Origin: an uncultured Psychrobacillus sp.
GTDB lineage: Bacteria > Bacillota > Bacilli > Bacillales_A > Planococcaceae
Assembly (NCBI GenBank): GCA_934234185.1
Contig: CAKQHO010000069.1
Coordinates: 1 to 17,849 of the forward strand
DNA: 17,849 bases
Reading direction: 5' to 3'
The notes beneath the pieces were generated by a model, which did not search any database, had not been told where the DNA came from, and was given only the letters and a program-made list of their open reading frames with translations. Below, piece after piece: positions 9,601-13,726 of the stretch; position 1 is the stretch's first letter; the number at the start of each line of letters is the position of its first letter. The translations under genes were made by a program, and so were the position numbers.

Positions 9601-10091
9601 AACTACACCTGAGTAACGGTAATCATTTCCTTTTAGCAGAAGCAGAGAATTCAAAGGGTAAATCAAATGATATGGCTTTAATGAAGCTAGTCGTATCAGG
9701 TAAACAAAACCCAAAACCATTTCCAAATCCTGGACCTGAGCCAGAATTGCCTTTGCCTAAAACTCCAACTTGGGAAAAAGATAATATGGTTGTGAAGGAA
9801 AGCCTTGTGACTTTAAAAGGCTTCGCAGAGGCGGGAACAACTGTTCATATTTATGACAGCAAAGGAAATCAAAAAAATCTGCTAGGCTCTGTCAAAACTA
9901 GAAGTGATGGAACGTTTTCAATTGAATTACAGTTAAAAAATGGAGGTCACTTCCTCTTTGCAGAAGCAGAAAATACTACAGGTAAATCAGTAGACATGGC
10001 TATGATGAGAATAGTTGTCAGCGGTAAATCAAAACCTATTCCAAACGTAGATCCAGAGATAGAAGCGGAAGAGCCTGTGTCACCTCTATAG
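618..10091 (+). CDS. Giant secreted bacillopeptidase F-like S8 (subtilisin-family) serine protease with beta-propeller and five tandem Reg-Reg-GATase-like modules
   Basis: 3157 residues, about 345 kDa, uninterrupted. The ATG follows GGGGAAGG by about 8 bases. Residues 1-31 form a signal peptide (basic start, hydrophobic core, likely cut after Ala31). About 100-215 is an I9-like propeptide. The S8 catalytic domain (about 225-535) has Asp254 (MDTG), His296 (HGTHVAG), oxyanion Asn393 (AAGND) and Ser475 (GTSMATPH), with no PA insert; the stretch before VVNNSWG resembles bacillopeptidase F. Two carboxypeptidase-regulatory-like domains follow (540-697), then a PQQ-type propeller (706-1062), five modules each of two regulatory-like domains plus one amidotransferase/ThuA-like domain (1065-2931), and two Ig-like repeats (2941-3137). 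No cysteine occurs anywhere. I see no LPxTG, SLH domain or C-terminal membrane segment, so release or non-covalent wall binding is expected. The gene is monocistronic, with its own promoter and terminator. It is far longer than ordinary bacillopeptidase F (about 1400 residues). The protease call is firm; substrate and the role of the C-terminal 2600 residues are unknown. Confidence 0.93.
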   Translation: MTRNKKFKRFMSIFLSFLIFFSLVMPTYTSATTEEGSSHDILDELELVKKKEALSKEEDGPSVIEDTSETKSLLSGLDWQLSLQDNEPVKEEEEIKISEAVTTQLEKDKKVNVIIKMKDKPNYDSLELNARKKQTKKERVQVVKTSLESKAEKSQKGVIASLKSLEKKGHAKFTKSLWINNSVVATIDEEALRDLENREDIESIELDEVVQLPEIKVENSAPRLPEWGLEKIYATKVWEDYGIKGKGVVVGVMDTGVDGSHEALKNNYRGRDGSHKYSWIDLSGHNYATPSDGNGHGTHVAGTAVGGGAGEPIGVAPEAEWIAAKIFTDGGSTTNSIIHEAFQWFMAPGGDPAKAPDVVNNSWGNSNGANTTYAEAVQAWIAAGIFPLFAAGNDGPGGQTIGSPGSFIDSFAVGATDSNDVIASFSSRGPVYWNDENGEKVRYIKPDISAPGHQIYSAWPTKLGRGKYHTISGTSMATPHVAGAIALLLSTRPDLTVDDVKTLLKSTTRKEAHMGTLPNDVYGEGIINIHQAVTEAAYAGEIKGNVTDTEGNPIQAKVKLIGQDREFLTQKDGYFQQKVKAGTYKVEVSAFGYDKLETEIVIVKEKVQNVSWKLKLSSIHQVNVKVLEKQSKEAVPYAYVRVVDTPLSGRTDENGEISFQRVPSGIYEVLITGEGIEGKKTPVNVTGNQTLTIEVSPADTGNSERDWKTANNNYARNAVSSNAIDYQTLQPKWHYDTGSKGEIVFSTPAATSEQLIVVTEMGWVISLNPHTGLEDWSVRIGSTNRSTPTVEDGMVFLSGGVDQTIYALDLKNGNIIWSKYLGQAAVYEAPLYRDGVLYVGSGLNTDASVFAFNAATGDLIWKKQLGGETFFGGALGDEYLYVGTYIGQTIYALNLEDGSEVWKKFVPGYGFAAKPVVDGNELFANVSNMGLGTGELFVFDALTGEVKYTVPNIGDTQATSPIIFEDIVVIGSATQPLLKAFNRKDGQLLWENRIVGTSMNNGSVSSNGLLFVTGLSGSFYIIDVYTGEVLKDFTLPSFSYSSIPVLPGMVLVPYRKGIQAYASQGAITGHITDANGKAIAGKLQVLETLETAIADENGRYSLEHVPGEYTIKASYYGKKQVIQKVKLVSGYPLERNFKLEDASQGTLELKVTDKRTKEPLSDVEIVLEDTPIIGNTNGEGDYQKEVYEGEYYLTLSLTGYAKIKQIVTIKPGKENNLEIELQPFDIAVLNDWNGEVTTVLNRNGFHAEERDWDILENIDKYQIIYLNGAYTSGGTPPDEETFNRLLSLAKEHDVDLVFVDAWGIKYGSIEQLNNYLKDPKEFNTHYSMSTGIVQLKVDKKHPILEGYEVGDKLTLFSRTSDFAWFNQYSGKHLATVGNTNLGDKGTGVAYKPVSENSAHVVLANHAATPWISPLQGWSKDMANILYNTMDYLLEAKYGVFKGKLVDSEGEPIQGELEILETNTLAKTDSETGELELFHEEGEYLVEIRSLGYKTVNLPVTFENGVPIMKTVVMESTEEGTITGIIVDAGNNPVNGAKVTLLLDDEVIEEKVVSENGRYEFTNLVEGNYKVRVNADGFLVEVKDIRLRDEPLSIDFTLTAIPRVAVLNDSSTATGFGSVLREKGIPVTNLTIANVVEEIGKYDVLFVNQTSTSSFKKENLDALLAAADKAGTSLIFGESTFTDSPISQLQALRKDPGIRERASVTNMEAGYVVEEKHPIFGDAKVGDYLPILIGSKSTIGYFNEYSGTGIAKIKHEGRDPYGLGIAYKPRTSESVELLMGGHGFSISHTAEHYTQAGKELLVRAVLWAATANFATVSGTVKDVEGNPVNASIQVVGERHITTTDLENGYFEMALLDGEYQLEVSAYGYQSKTVSAVVGANGVPLEITLETDESIGSITGSVENEKDSVIVEGAEVTIPAIGYSTLTDTQGKFELSILMPGTHRLVVKAEGFVQKEIDVVVESRSLTELKITMKPTPTVGIIVDNTANEYSLASYLQSRGYNTTNIFYTDLDKLDDVDIVIANSDYDNTKIPSKDVLTAFLKRLDEKEKPIIWTGHVSGRGGIRFLKLHENNPSIEGSKIGADIRGKITEAHPIVKGIPQDELFNMNVRFNEYYYFGGYNGTTVAELESQTGKVGDFVAYNGRTINSVEVLLANLTFSHNFNHGPAGFMDPYRERILNNAITWALDNKEPLVGEIHGQVTNNLGNQVEASITVAETGKKVTADSSGRFFLGLSEGTYTLNLQAFGHEDKEFNVEVVKGQATNVKINMQAESSGVINGVVVDELSENPISNATVTVLGTPLSTKTNESGQFTITVPEGSYDVRVSAPGFTPMVQPVEILSGQNVEVTYHMATSQKVAFVGLIASAERLVPYLREEGYDVDVIDQNNYEALQANLDEYAVIILNSRSSRMSDEALRLFVEKADEQEVSIIFTSQYNGGGIRDLSESHGDPEAVRYSTVPQYVNVKVLADHPLFTGINATEFRLLDKGRDTLLQQYAIYENYSGTTVGKMSHFERGELGDGIGFKYSSANSVHILLSSLQVGSYSSVYENWTAEAKQLFTNALDWAISASTGEVFGTVLDTEGNPIGNALVEIDALGLATTTNAKGEYRLSVGTGTYNITANARGYGESSKSVVIAEQGEAVEVDFELTAIEGTLLEGTVLENGSQQPIEGATVILKEAGKSSSLEETLTDAEGVFSFNKMIPGEYEITTLKNGYLTSVQRVTVEEEDIDLTILLNAVQIGVIGDWNNKLTDFLNEREQFADAVDWDVVEHITDYKLIIVNTSKGTKEQLEELIQVTDEQQISLVFLESWANEGSFSLLRDTLGYPEIAQQGYNSGAVTMKAKADHPIFTGLPEMFTIHSEKSPYATFINYPGEEVGTIEVDGADKGTAVAYSFRSENSVHLLLSSFSVTNIIGPDYGWTTEGKQLFLNAIEWAKVAEQTIVLPQTPVWSHEELHVKGSPVTVRGTSEVGTTVHIYERSGNKQNLLGSVQTSSDGTFSTELHLSNGNHFLLAEAENSKGKSNDMALMKLVVSGKQNPKPFPNPGPEPELPLPKTPTWEKDNMVVKESLVTLKGFAEAGTTVHIYDSKGNQKNLLGSVKTRSDGTFSIELQLKNGGHFLFAEAENTTGKSVDMAMMRIVVSGKSKPIPNVDPEIEAEEPVSPL
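2733..3803 (+). other. PQQ-type beta-propeller domain inside the giant protease (residues 706-1062)
   Basis: Seven recurring blade signatures of the form 'aromatic/Ile-A/S-h-x-x-x-T/D-G-x-h-x-W' can be read, for example ISLNPHTGLEDW, YALDLKNGNIIW, FAFNAATGDLIW, YALNLEDGSEVW, FVFDALTGEVKY and KAFNRKDGQLLW. A final strand, GIQAYA, may close the ring. This resembles BamB/PQQ-dehydrogenase-type propellers used either as enzyme scaffolds or as protein-binding platforms. I see no neighbouring dehydrogenase domain, so a binding role is the more likely reading. It sits between two pairs of regulatory-like domains. Confidence 0.8.
3810..9410 (+). repeat. Five tandem 375-residue modules (Reg-Reg-GATase/ThuA-like) within the giant protease
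   Basis: Modules start at residues 1065, 1438, 1813, 2189 and 2567, giving periods of 373, 375, 376 and 378. Each begins with two beta-rich domains of the carboxypeptidase-regulatory type (G-x-h-x-D-x-x-G-N/K-P-h ... G-x-Y ... G-x-Y-x-h-x-h ... G-F/Y). Each ends with an alpha/beta domain of about 200-210 residues: 1224-1432, 1601-1807, 1975-2182, 2351-2562 and 2733-2931. The alpha/beta domains share an opening AVLND/GVIGD-like strand, a G-x-I-x-x-L turn, an HPI/HPL-x-x-G motif, a Y-S/N/P-G motif, and a C-terminal L-x-N-A-h-x-W-like helix. Copies are well diverged, so the duplications are old. The nearest family by eye is class I glutamine amidotransferase-like/ThuA-like. Confidence 0.8.
9438..10028 (+). 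repeat. Two C-terminal Ig-like repeats of 89 residues in the giant protease
   Basis: Residues 2941-3029 and 3049-3137 align without gaps with 57 of 89 identical positions by hand count. Both share GTTVHIY, NLLGSV, SDGTFS, AEAEN and VVSGK. They are separated by a proline-rich linker (N-P-K-P-F-P-N-P-G-P-E-P). The pattern (G-x-A/S-x-x-G-T-T-V-x-I-Y ... D-G-T-F-S) fits bacterial Ig-like domains common at the ends of exported proteins. This is the most recent duplication in the gene. A 20-residue acidic, proline-containing tail follows, with no sorting signal. Confidence 0.8.
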
Positions 10092-10180
10092 GAGTTCACA
10101 TAGAGTTCAGGTGCCTAAATGGAATTACTATTGATGCAAGATGTCAGGAATAAATTTTAAGTAGAAGTTATAAGTGTTAC

Positions 10181-10214
10181 AAAAAGAGGTTACTCACACG
10201 AGTAACCTCTTTTT
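10181..10214 (+). terminator. Rho-independent terminator of the giant protease gene
   Basis: A perfect 15-base stem, AAAAAGAGGTTACTC paired with GAGTAACCTCTTTTT around an ACAC loop, lies about 90 bases after the stop codon. The A-run and U-run make it able to act in both directions, although no gene reads in from the right. Confidence 0.93.
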
Positions 10215-10239
10215 GAATGGATAAATATAGCTGTGGTAG

Positions 10240-10514
10240 CGGGTCATAACAGGCGCTTGCGCTTTTCTTATTGTCGAGCTCCAGCGCCTTGCCCCTCGAG
10301 GTCAAATGGATGCCGGCTGTGGTGGCTGAGGGGCTGCCTCCTCGCCGTCTTCCATTTGCTTGTCGGGGCAGAACAGGCGCTTACGCTTTTCTTATTGTCG
10401 AGCTCCAGCGCCTTGCCCCTCGAGGTCAAATGGATGCCGGCTGTGGTGGCTGAGGAGCTGCCTCCTCGCCGTCTTCCATTTGCTTGTCGGGTCATAACAG
10501 GCGCTTGCGCTTTT
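10240..10514. repeat. Two tandem copies of a 124-base GC-rich palindromic intergenic repeat
   Basis: The word AACAGGCGCTT starts at 10248, 10372 (there followed by ACGC) and 10496, giving an exact 124-base period. Copies 10248-10371 and 10372-10495 differ at only four positions, and the array ends with another copy of the first part (10496-10514). The 27-base end sequence at 10240-10266 is identical to 10487-10513. Each unit folds on itself: CAAATGGATGCCGG (10303-10316) pairs with CCGTCTTCCATTTG (10345-10358) with two mismatches, and outer arms AGCGCCT/GCCCC pair with GGGGC/AGGCGCT. It is clearly richer in GC than its surroundings. It looks like the highly structured intergenic repeats of Bacillaceae that start AGCTCCAGCGCC and end AACAGGCGCTTGCGC. 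Short open frames in it are artefacts. Confidence 0.9.
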
Positions 10515-10532
10515 ATTTAAGCTATTCGTAAT

Positions 10533-10561
10533 CTGGCTAAAACGTCTATTTATGGTACGAT
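10533..10561 (+). promoter_or_regulatory. Possible promoter of the Nudix gene
   Basis: TGGTACGAT gives a TGn-extended -10 (TACGAT, 10556-10561), with a weak CTGGCT at 10533-10538 and a 17-base spacer. Transcription would start near 10568, about 24 bases before the start codon. It lies immediately after the end of the repeat array, so the array is probably not part of this transcript. Confidence 0.35.
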
Positions 10562-10591
10562 AAGGAGAGAGAATTAGACAGGAGTGGTTCA

Positions 10592-11206
10592 ATGTTTCTA
10601 GAAAAAGTGAAAGACGTTCTAGATGGGGCACAGCCATTGTTTATAGGGGAGGAAACAGCCTATCGGTCCGCAATTATGATACCAATTGTACAAATTGCAG
10701 ACGAGTGGCACATATTGTTTGAGGTACGATCTCTTAAGTTAAGAACACAGCCAGGAGATGTAAGCTTTCCAGGGGGCAGAATTGATTCCACCGATGCCTC
10801 GCCGCTTGCTGCAGCTATTCGCGAAACCCATGAGGAGCTTGGAATAGATCCTTCTAGCATCGAGATATTGGGACAGATGAGTCCTTATGTTGCCTCACCC
10901 TCCTTTGTTGTCTATCCATTTATCGGGGTTCTTCCCTATGAGGAGGTCCATTCCTTTAATAAGGACGAGGTGGAGGAGATATTCACCATTCCTGTTTCTT
11001 GGCTCCTAAAACATGAGCCATATATGCATACGGTTAATGTGCAGGCAAGACCGTTAGAGGATTTTCCATTCGATAAAATTGTAAATGGAGAGAAGTATCA
11101 ATGGAGACCTCGACCAGTCGAGGAATGGTTCTATGATTACGAAAATTACACCATTTGGGGATTAACTGCCCGTATATTAAAGCATTTTATTTCGATAATG
11201 AAATAG
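10592..11206 (+). CDS. Nudix hydrolase, CoA pyrophosphatase type (NudL/YeaB-like)
   Basis: 204 residues. The ATG lies four bases after AGGAGTGG. Members of this subfamily cleave coenzyme A or acyl-CoA to 3',5'-ADP and phosphopantetheine derivatives using Mg or Mn. The subfamily hallmark, a Ser/Arg-Leu-x-Leu-Arg...G-D-V-S-F-P-G-G stretch, is present at residues 47-62. It runs straight into the Nudix box, where Arg77-Glu78 and Glu81-Glu82 (RETHEELG) supply the metal ligands. The downstream D-E-V-E-E-I-F-x-I-P-x-S-W-L-L (125-139) and C-terminal I-W-G-L-T-A-R-I-L (188-196) also match the CoA-specific group. Length is normal for the family. It is a single-gene unit ending in a bidirectional terminator. 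The CoA specificity is inferred from motifs; general Nudix activity is secure. Confidence 0.9.
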   Translation: MFLEKVKDVLDGAQPLFIGEETAYRSAIMIPIVQIADEWHILFEVRSLKLRTQPGDVSFPGGRIDSTDASPLAAAIRETHEELGIDPSSIEILGQMSPYVASPSFVVYPFIGVLPYEEVHSFNKDEVEEIFTIPVSWLLKHEPYMHTVNVQARPLEDFPFDKIVNGEKYQWRPRPVEEWFYDYENYTIWGLTARILKHFISIMK

Positions 11207-11209
11207 TAA

Positions 11210-11248
11210 GAAAAAGCAGTCATATGGAATAACATTGACTGCTTTTTC
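11210..11248. terminator. Bidirectional terminator between the Nudix and isochorismatase genes
   Basis: GAAAAAGCAGTCA (11210-11222) pairs perfectly with TGACTGCTTTTTC (11236-11248) around a 13-base loop. A U-run follows on both strands, so it serves the Nudix gene on the plus strand and the convergent hydrolase gene on the minus strand. Confidence 0.9.
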
Positions 11249-11266
11249 TTTCCTATCTGCGATTGC

Positions 11267-11788
11267 TTAAATAAATATTATTTTCTTGGTTTCTTTCAGT
11301 TCAGCAAACCAGCGGAGCACTTGATTATGATGATGGATAATTTGCTTTGCAGTTAACTCATTACTATCCCACGTACTATGAGCATCTTCTGCCAAAGTAA
11401 TCTCATAGCCTAAGCTATATGCATTTCGACAGGTTGTATCCACACAAATTTCAGTTTGAATTCCAGCTAAAACAAGATGGTTGATTTCAAGTTCTTGAAG
11501 TAAAGGATGAAGGTCTGTCTCGTAAAAAGAATCTGGAGTCTTTTTTTGTACAATAAAGTCCTTCTCGTTTGGAATAATTGCCGAATGAATTTCCCAAGGT
11601 GCTGTACCATTAACTAGCAATCCTTCAGACTCATTATGTTGAATGTAAAATATCGGGATATTATTCCTTCTTGCATTTGCTATTAAGCTTTGTAGGTTAT
11701 CCATTAATGGTTTTGCATTAAAAACAGGATTTTCCTCCAAAAACATCCCATTTTGAACATCAATTACTACAAGAGCACTCTTCCTCAT
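11267..11788 (-). CDS. Isochorismatase-family cysteine hydrolase
   Basis: 173 residues from the chosen start. The family hydrolyses amides or vinyl ethers (nicotinamide, isochorismate, carbamoyl compounds) with an Asp-Lys-Cys triad. All three are visible: Asp10 in VVIDVQNGMF, Lys82 (or the adjacent Lys83) in QKKTPDSF, and Cys115 in GIQTEICV, which also carries the usual cis-peptide turn. Two in-frame ATGs compete. The first (11797) is only about two bases from AAAGGAG, whereas the one at 11788 is 10 bases away, so I prefer the latter; the longer form would add three residues. A TATAAT (-10 like) occurs on the minus strand at 11838-11843 without a good -35. Neighbours give no pathway, so substrate cannot be assigned. 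Nicotinamidase is less likely because the metal-binding D-x-H motif is not evident. Confidence 0.88.
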   Translation of the reverse strand: MRKSALVVIDVQNGMFLEENPVFNAKPLMDNLQSLIANARRNNIPIFYIQHNESEGLLVNGTAPWEIHSAIIPNEKDFIVQKKTPDSFYETDLHPLLQELEINHLVLAGIQTEICVDTTCRNAYSLGYEITLAEDAHSTWDSNELTAKQIIHHHNQVLRWFAELKETKKIIFI

Positions 11789-11991
11789 ATAAATCATTCT
11801 CCTTTACTTCTAATCCATTTTATAAACAAAGAATACGATTATAATAATTGCTTGTACATCTTATATCCTTTAAGGGATAAATAGAATAACTAGCTATTGA
11901 CGAGCTCATTTCCTAAGAATTGATAAAGATTTCCAGTCTATTAAGCGGTTTTATCCTCCTATATTACCTTTTTTCTAGTTGTTTTGTACGA

Positions 11992-12036
11992 AAAACTTCT
12001 ATTTTTTAAAACAGAAGGTTTGTTTTTTGAAGTTTT
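11992..12036 (+). promoter_or_regulatory. Interrupted inverted repeat upstream of the LysM/3D gene
   Basis: AAAACTTC (11992-11999) and GAAGTTTT (12029-12036) are perfect inverted copies. AAAACA (12007-12012) and TGTTTT (12021-12026) nest inside them. The arms overlap a weak candidate promoter (TTGTTT at 12020-12025, 18 bases, TACTCT at 12044-12049). It may be a regulator site or an AT-rich coincidence. No recognisable tandem WalR box was found nearby. Confidence 0.3.
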
Positions 12037-12085
12037 AGGGCAATACTCTAGAGAGTTTAAGTTAAGGTACTAAAGGAGGATATAC

Positions 12086-12865
12086 ATGCGATATATTAAT
12101 ACATTCTTGTGTGTTGCACTAGTTACATTAACAATGAATGGCATCACCGTAGCCGCTAACTCACTACCTTCTATTAGCTATGAGGAAGAAAGGGCACAGA
12201 TTGAAAAAGACTATGCTCCGTTTTACGTTGCCTATGGTGATTTGCTAAATGCCACTGCAGATTATGATATTTTATATGAAGATCCTTTTAATCCAAGTTT
12301 ATTGGATCAGCAGGAGCCTCAAGTTTATGTTGTTACGGCAGGAGATAATCTCTATCGAATAGCGTTAGAACATAACGTATCGTTAGACACACTTATGACT
12401 ATTAACAATCTTAGTGGACCTCTCATTCATCCGGGAGACGAACTAATCGTAAGTGATGATGGGATGACTAATGAAAGCCCAGAAACGGTAGCTTTCGAAA
12501 AGACAAATGAGGAAACTAAAGAGAAAACTAAAGAAAAAGTCATGGGCATCTCCGCGCCATCTGCTGGGGGGCAGGGGACAGAGATGACCATGATAGCAAC
12601 AGCCTATACGGCTTATTGTAAAGGGTGCTCGGGTACCACTGCATATGGAATTGACTTACGAGCAAACCCTGATGAAAAAGTGATTGCTGTAGATCCAAGA
12701 GTTATTCCACTTGGAACTAGAGTTTGGGTCGAAGGCTATGGAGAAGCTATTGCCGGTGACACAGGCGGTGCTATTAAAGGAAACAAAATTGATGTATTTA
12801 TCCCATCGTATGATAATGCTATGCAATGGGGAAGAAAAGAAGTCAAAATCATCATCTTAGATTAA
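12086..12865 (+). CDS. Secreted LysM and 3D-domain cell-wall protein (YocH-like)
   Basis: 259 residues with a very strong ribosome binding site (TAAAGGAGGA, five bases before ATG). A signal peptide spans 1-24 (cut after VAA). One LysM peptidoglycan-binding domain lies at about 80-122 (VVTAGDNLYRIA ... IHPGDELIV). A charged E/K/T linker at 136-152 precedes a C-terminal 3D domain at 168-258, with its three namesake aspartates at Asp203 (AVDPRVIPLG), Asp225 (AGDTGG) and Asp236 (KIDVF). A C-x-x-C pair (178, 181) sits in the TAYC-x-x-C region typical of the family. The 3D fold is a double-psi barrel related to MltA-type lytic transglycosylases, so muralytic activity in wall turnover is likely. In Bacillus subtilis, YocH belongs to the WalRK regulon; a WalR site is not visible here. 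Resuscitation-factor-like Sps proteins share the domain. Confidence 0.9.
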   Translation: MRYINTFLCVALVTLTMNGITVAANSLPSISYEEERAQIEKDYAPFYVAYGDLLNATADYDILYEDPFNPSLLDQQEPQVYVVTAGDNLYRIALEHNVSLDTLMTINNLSGPLIHPGDELIVSDDGMTNESPETVAFEKTNEETKEKTKEKVMGISAPSAGGQGTEMTMIATAYTAYCKGCSGTTAYGIDLRANPDEKVIAVDPRVIPLGTRVWVEGYGEAIAGDTGGAIKGNKIDVFIPSYDNAMQWGRKEVKIIILD

Positions 12866-12874
12866 TGGTAGACT

Positions 12875-12902
12875 GCTAAGTCGTTCAGCGACTTAGCTTT
12901 TT
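12875..12902 (+). terminator. Terminator of the LysM/3D gene
   Basis: GCTAAGTCG (12875-12883) and CGACTTAGC (12889-12897) form a perfect 9-base stem with a five-base loop, followed by TTTTT. It starts 10 bases after the stop codon. Confidence 0.9.
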
Positions 12903-13006
12903 CTATTTTATTCCCAACTAGAGCATTTGTTTAAACCTAATCCTAAAAGAAAAATTTGTAAAATGTAAGGCTATTTAAAATGCGACTTTACCTAGAGAAC
13001 AAGCTT

Positions 13007-13603
13007 CTATTTTTTTAGCCCCAATAATACAACCTTCGTAAATCTCTGGCTTTCCTCTAAAAGATTAAAGTCCTCATAGAGCTGCCAATCGTAGAGCGTA
13101 CCCCTCATGCAGCGAGTAATAATTCTTGTAATTTCTTTCGTTGAAAGATCGTTTGTAATTTCTTTTTGTTTTTGTGCCTCGAGAACTAATGATTCAATAA
13201 TTTTATATAAGGTTCTCTCGGTATTAGTGAAAAAATTATTTTCTGTTTGAAGAAGACCACTCATATAAACTGTTCTCATCAAGTCTTTTCCAAGATTGTC
13301 TCTTAGAAAAATCATTTGTGATTCAATCAAAAGTAGTATTTTATCTGGAAAGGGTAGGGTAGTAGGTAATTTGGAGAAAAATTCTTCATAAAAACAATCG
13401 ATTTCTTTGAATTTTTCCAGAAATACATCATATTTTGAAGGGAAGTGTATATAAAATGCCCCTTTTGAAACTCCAGATTTAGACACTATCTCATCTACCG
13501 TTACTTGATCAAATCCTTTTTTACTAAATAAATCTAATGCTGTTTCTAGGATTTTCTTTTTCGTCTGGAGAGCTTGCTTTTGTCGAGAAGTTAGCATATT
13601 CAT
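13007..13603 (-). CDS. TetR-family transcriptional repressor of the divergent acyl-CoA ligase/MHS operon
   Basis: 198 residues from the ATG at 13603, which has GGAAGGAG seven bases upstream. A longer frame to 13672 adds 23 residues without a ribosome binding site and would begin upstream of the predicted transcription start, so it is rejected. The N-terminal DNA-binding domain is clear: KILETALDLFSKKGF, then helix-turn-helix VTVDEIVSKSGVSKGAFYIHF (about 35-54). The C-terminal ligand domain (about 60-198) is helical and not assignable to a ligand. The gene diverges from the CaiC-like ligase and shares a region with several palindromes, so it probably controls both that operon and itself. An acyl-CoA or the free substrate would be the natural inducer, by analogy with FadR-type TetR proteins. 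No terminator is obvious after its stop. Confidence 0.9.
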   Translation of the reverse strand: MNMLTSRQKQALQTKKKILETALDLFSKKGFDQVTVDEIVSKSGVSKGAFYIHFPSKYDVFLEKFKEIDCFYEEFFSKLPTTLPFPDKILLLIESQMIFLRDNLGKDLMRTVYMSGLLQTENNFFTNTERTLYKIIESLVLEAQKQKEITNDLSTKEITRIITRCMRGTLYDWQLYEDFNLLEESQRFTKVVLLGLKK

Positions 13604-13619
13604 CGATATTCTCCTTCCA

Positions 13620-13643
13620 TATCTATACTTAAAAGTATAGATA
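13620..13643. promoter_or_regulatory. Perfect 24-base palindrome over the tetR -10 box
   Basis: TATCTATACTT (13620-13630), two bases, then its exact reverse complement (13633-13643). It covers the predicted -10 of the regulator gene and its start site, and ends one base from the ribosome binding site. It is well placed to be an autoregulatory operator, or an mRNA 5' hairpin next to the ribosome binding site. Its sequence differs from the palindrome on the ligase promoter. Confidence 0.6.
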
Positions 13644-13663
13644 CTAACTGATAAAAATATCAA
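13634..13663 (-). promoter_or_regulatory. Promoter of the TetR-family gene
   Basis: On the minus strand TTGATA (13658-13663) and TATACT (13634-13639) are separated by 18 bases, each box one mismatch from consensus. Transcription would start near 13627, about 24 bases before the start codon at 13603. Confidence 0.6.
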
Positions 13664-13683
13664 ATGAAACAATATTCTAAAAA

Positions 13684-13699
13684 AACTAAATATTTAGTT
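13684..13699. promoter_or_regulatory. Perfect 16-base AT-rich palindrome at the ligase -35 box
   Basis: AACTAAATATTTAGTT is its own reverse complement and overlaps the first two bases of the -35 element of the ligase promoter. It could be a further regulator site. Perfect palindromes of this length in AT-rich DNA are uncommon but not excluded by chance. Confidence 0.4.
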
Positions 13700-13726
13700 G
13701 ACTTTTACAAAATGCTTATTTATTAT
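13698..13726 (+). promoter_or_regulatory. Promoter of the acyl-CoA ligase/MHS operon
   Basis: TTGACT (13698-13703), a 17-base spacer and TATTAT (13721-13726) form a near-consensus vegetative promoter with one mismatch in each box. Transcription would begin near 13733, inside the operator palindrome. Confidence 0.8.

Noticed and set aside
9700..10091. Sortase (LPxTG) or other anchor at the giant protease C-terminus
   Set aside because: The tail has proline-rich stretches, but no LPxTG-like motif followed by a hydrophobic helix and basic residues.
10233..10637. Several open frames of 60-95 codons on both strands across the repeat array
   Set aside because: They arise from the GC-rich 124-base repeat, encode near-identical tandem stretches rich in Arg, Pro and Cys, lack ribosome binding sites and overlap each other on opposite strands.
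11798..12085. WalR (YycF) binding box for the YocH-like gene
   Set aside because: No pair of TGTWAH hexamers with five-base spacing was found on reading this region.
13604..13672. Longer N-terminus for the TetR-family protein
   Set aside because: The extra 23 residues are atypical for TetR proteins, have no ribosome binding site, and begin upstream of the predicted transcription start; ATG at 13603 has GGAAGGAG at seven bases.
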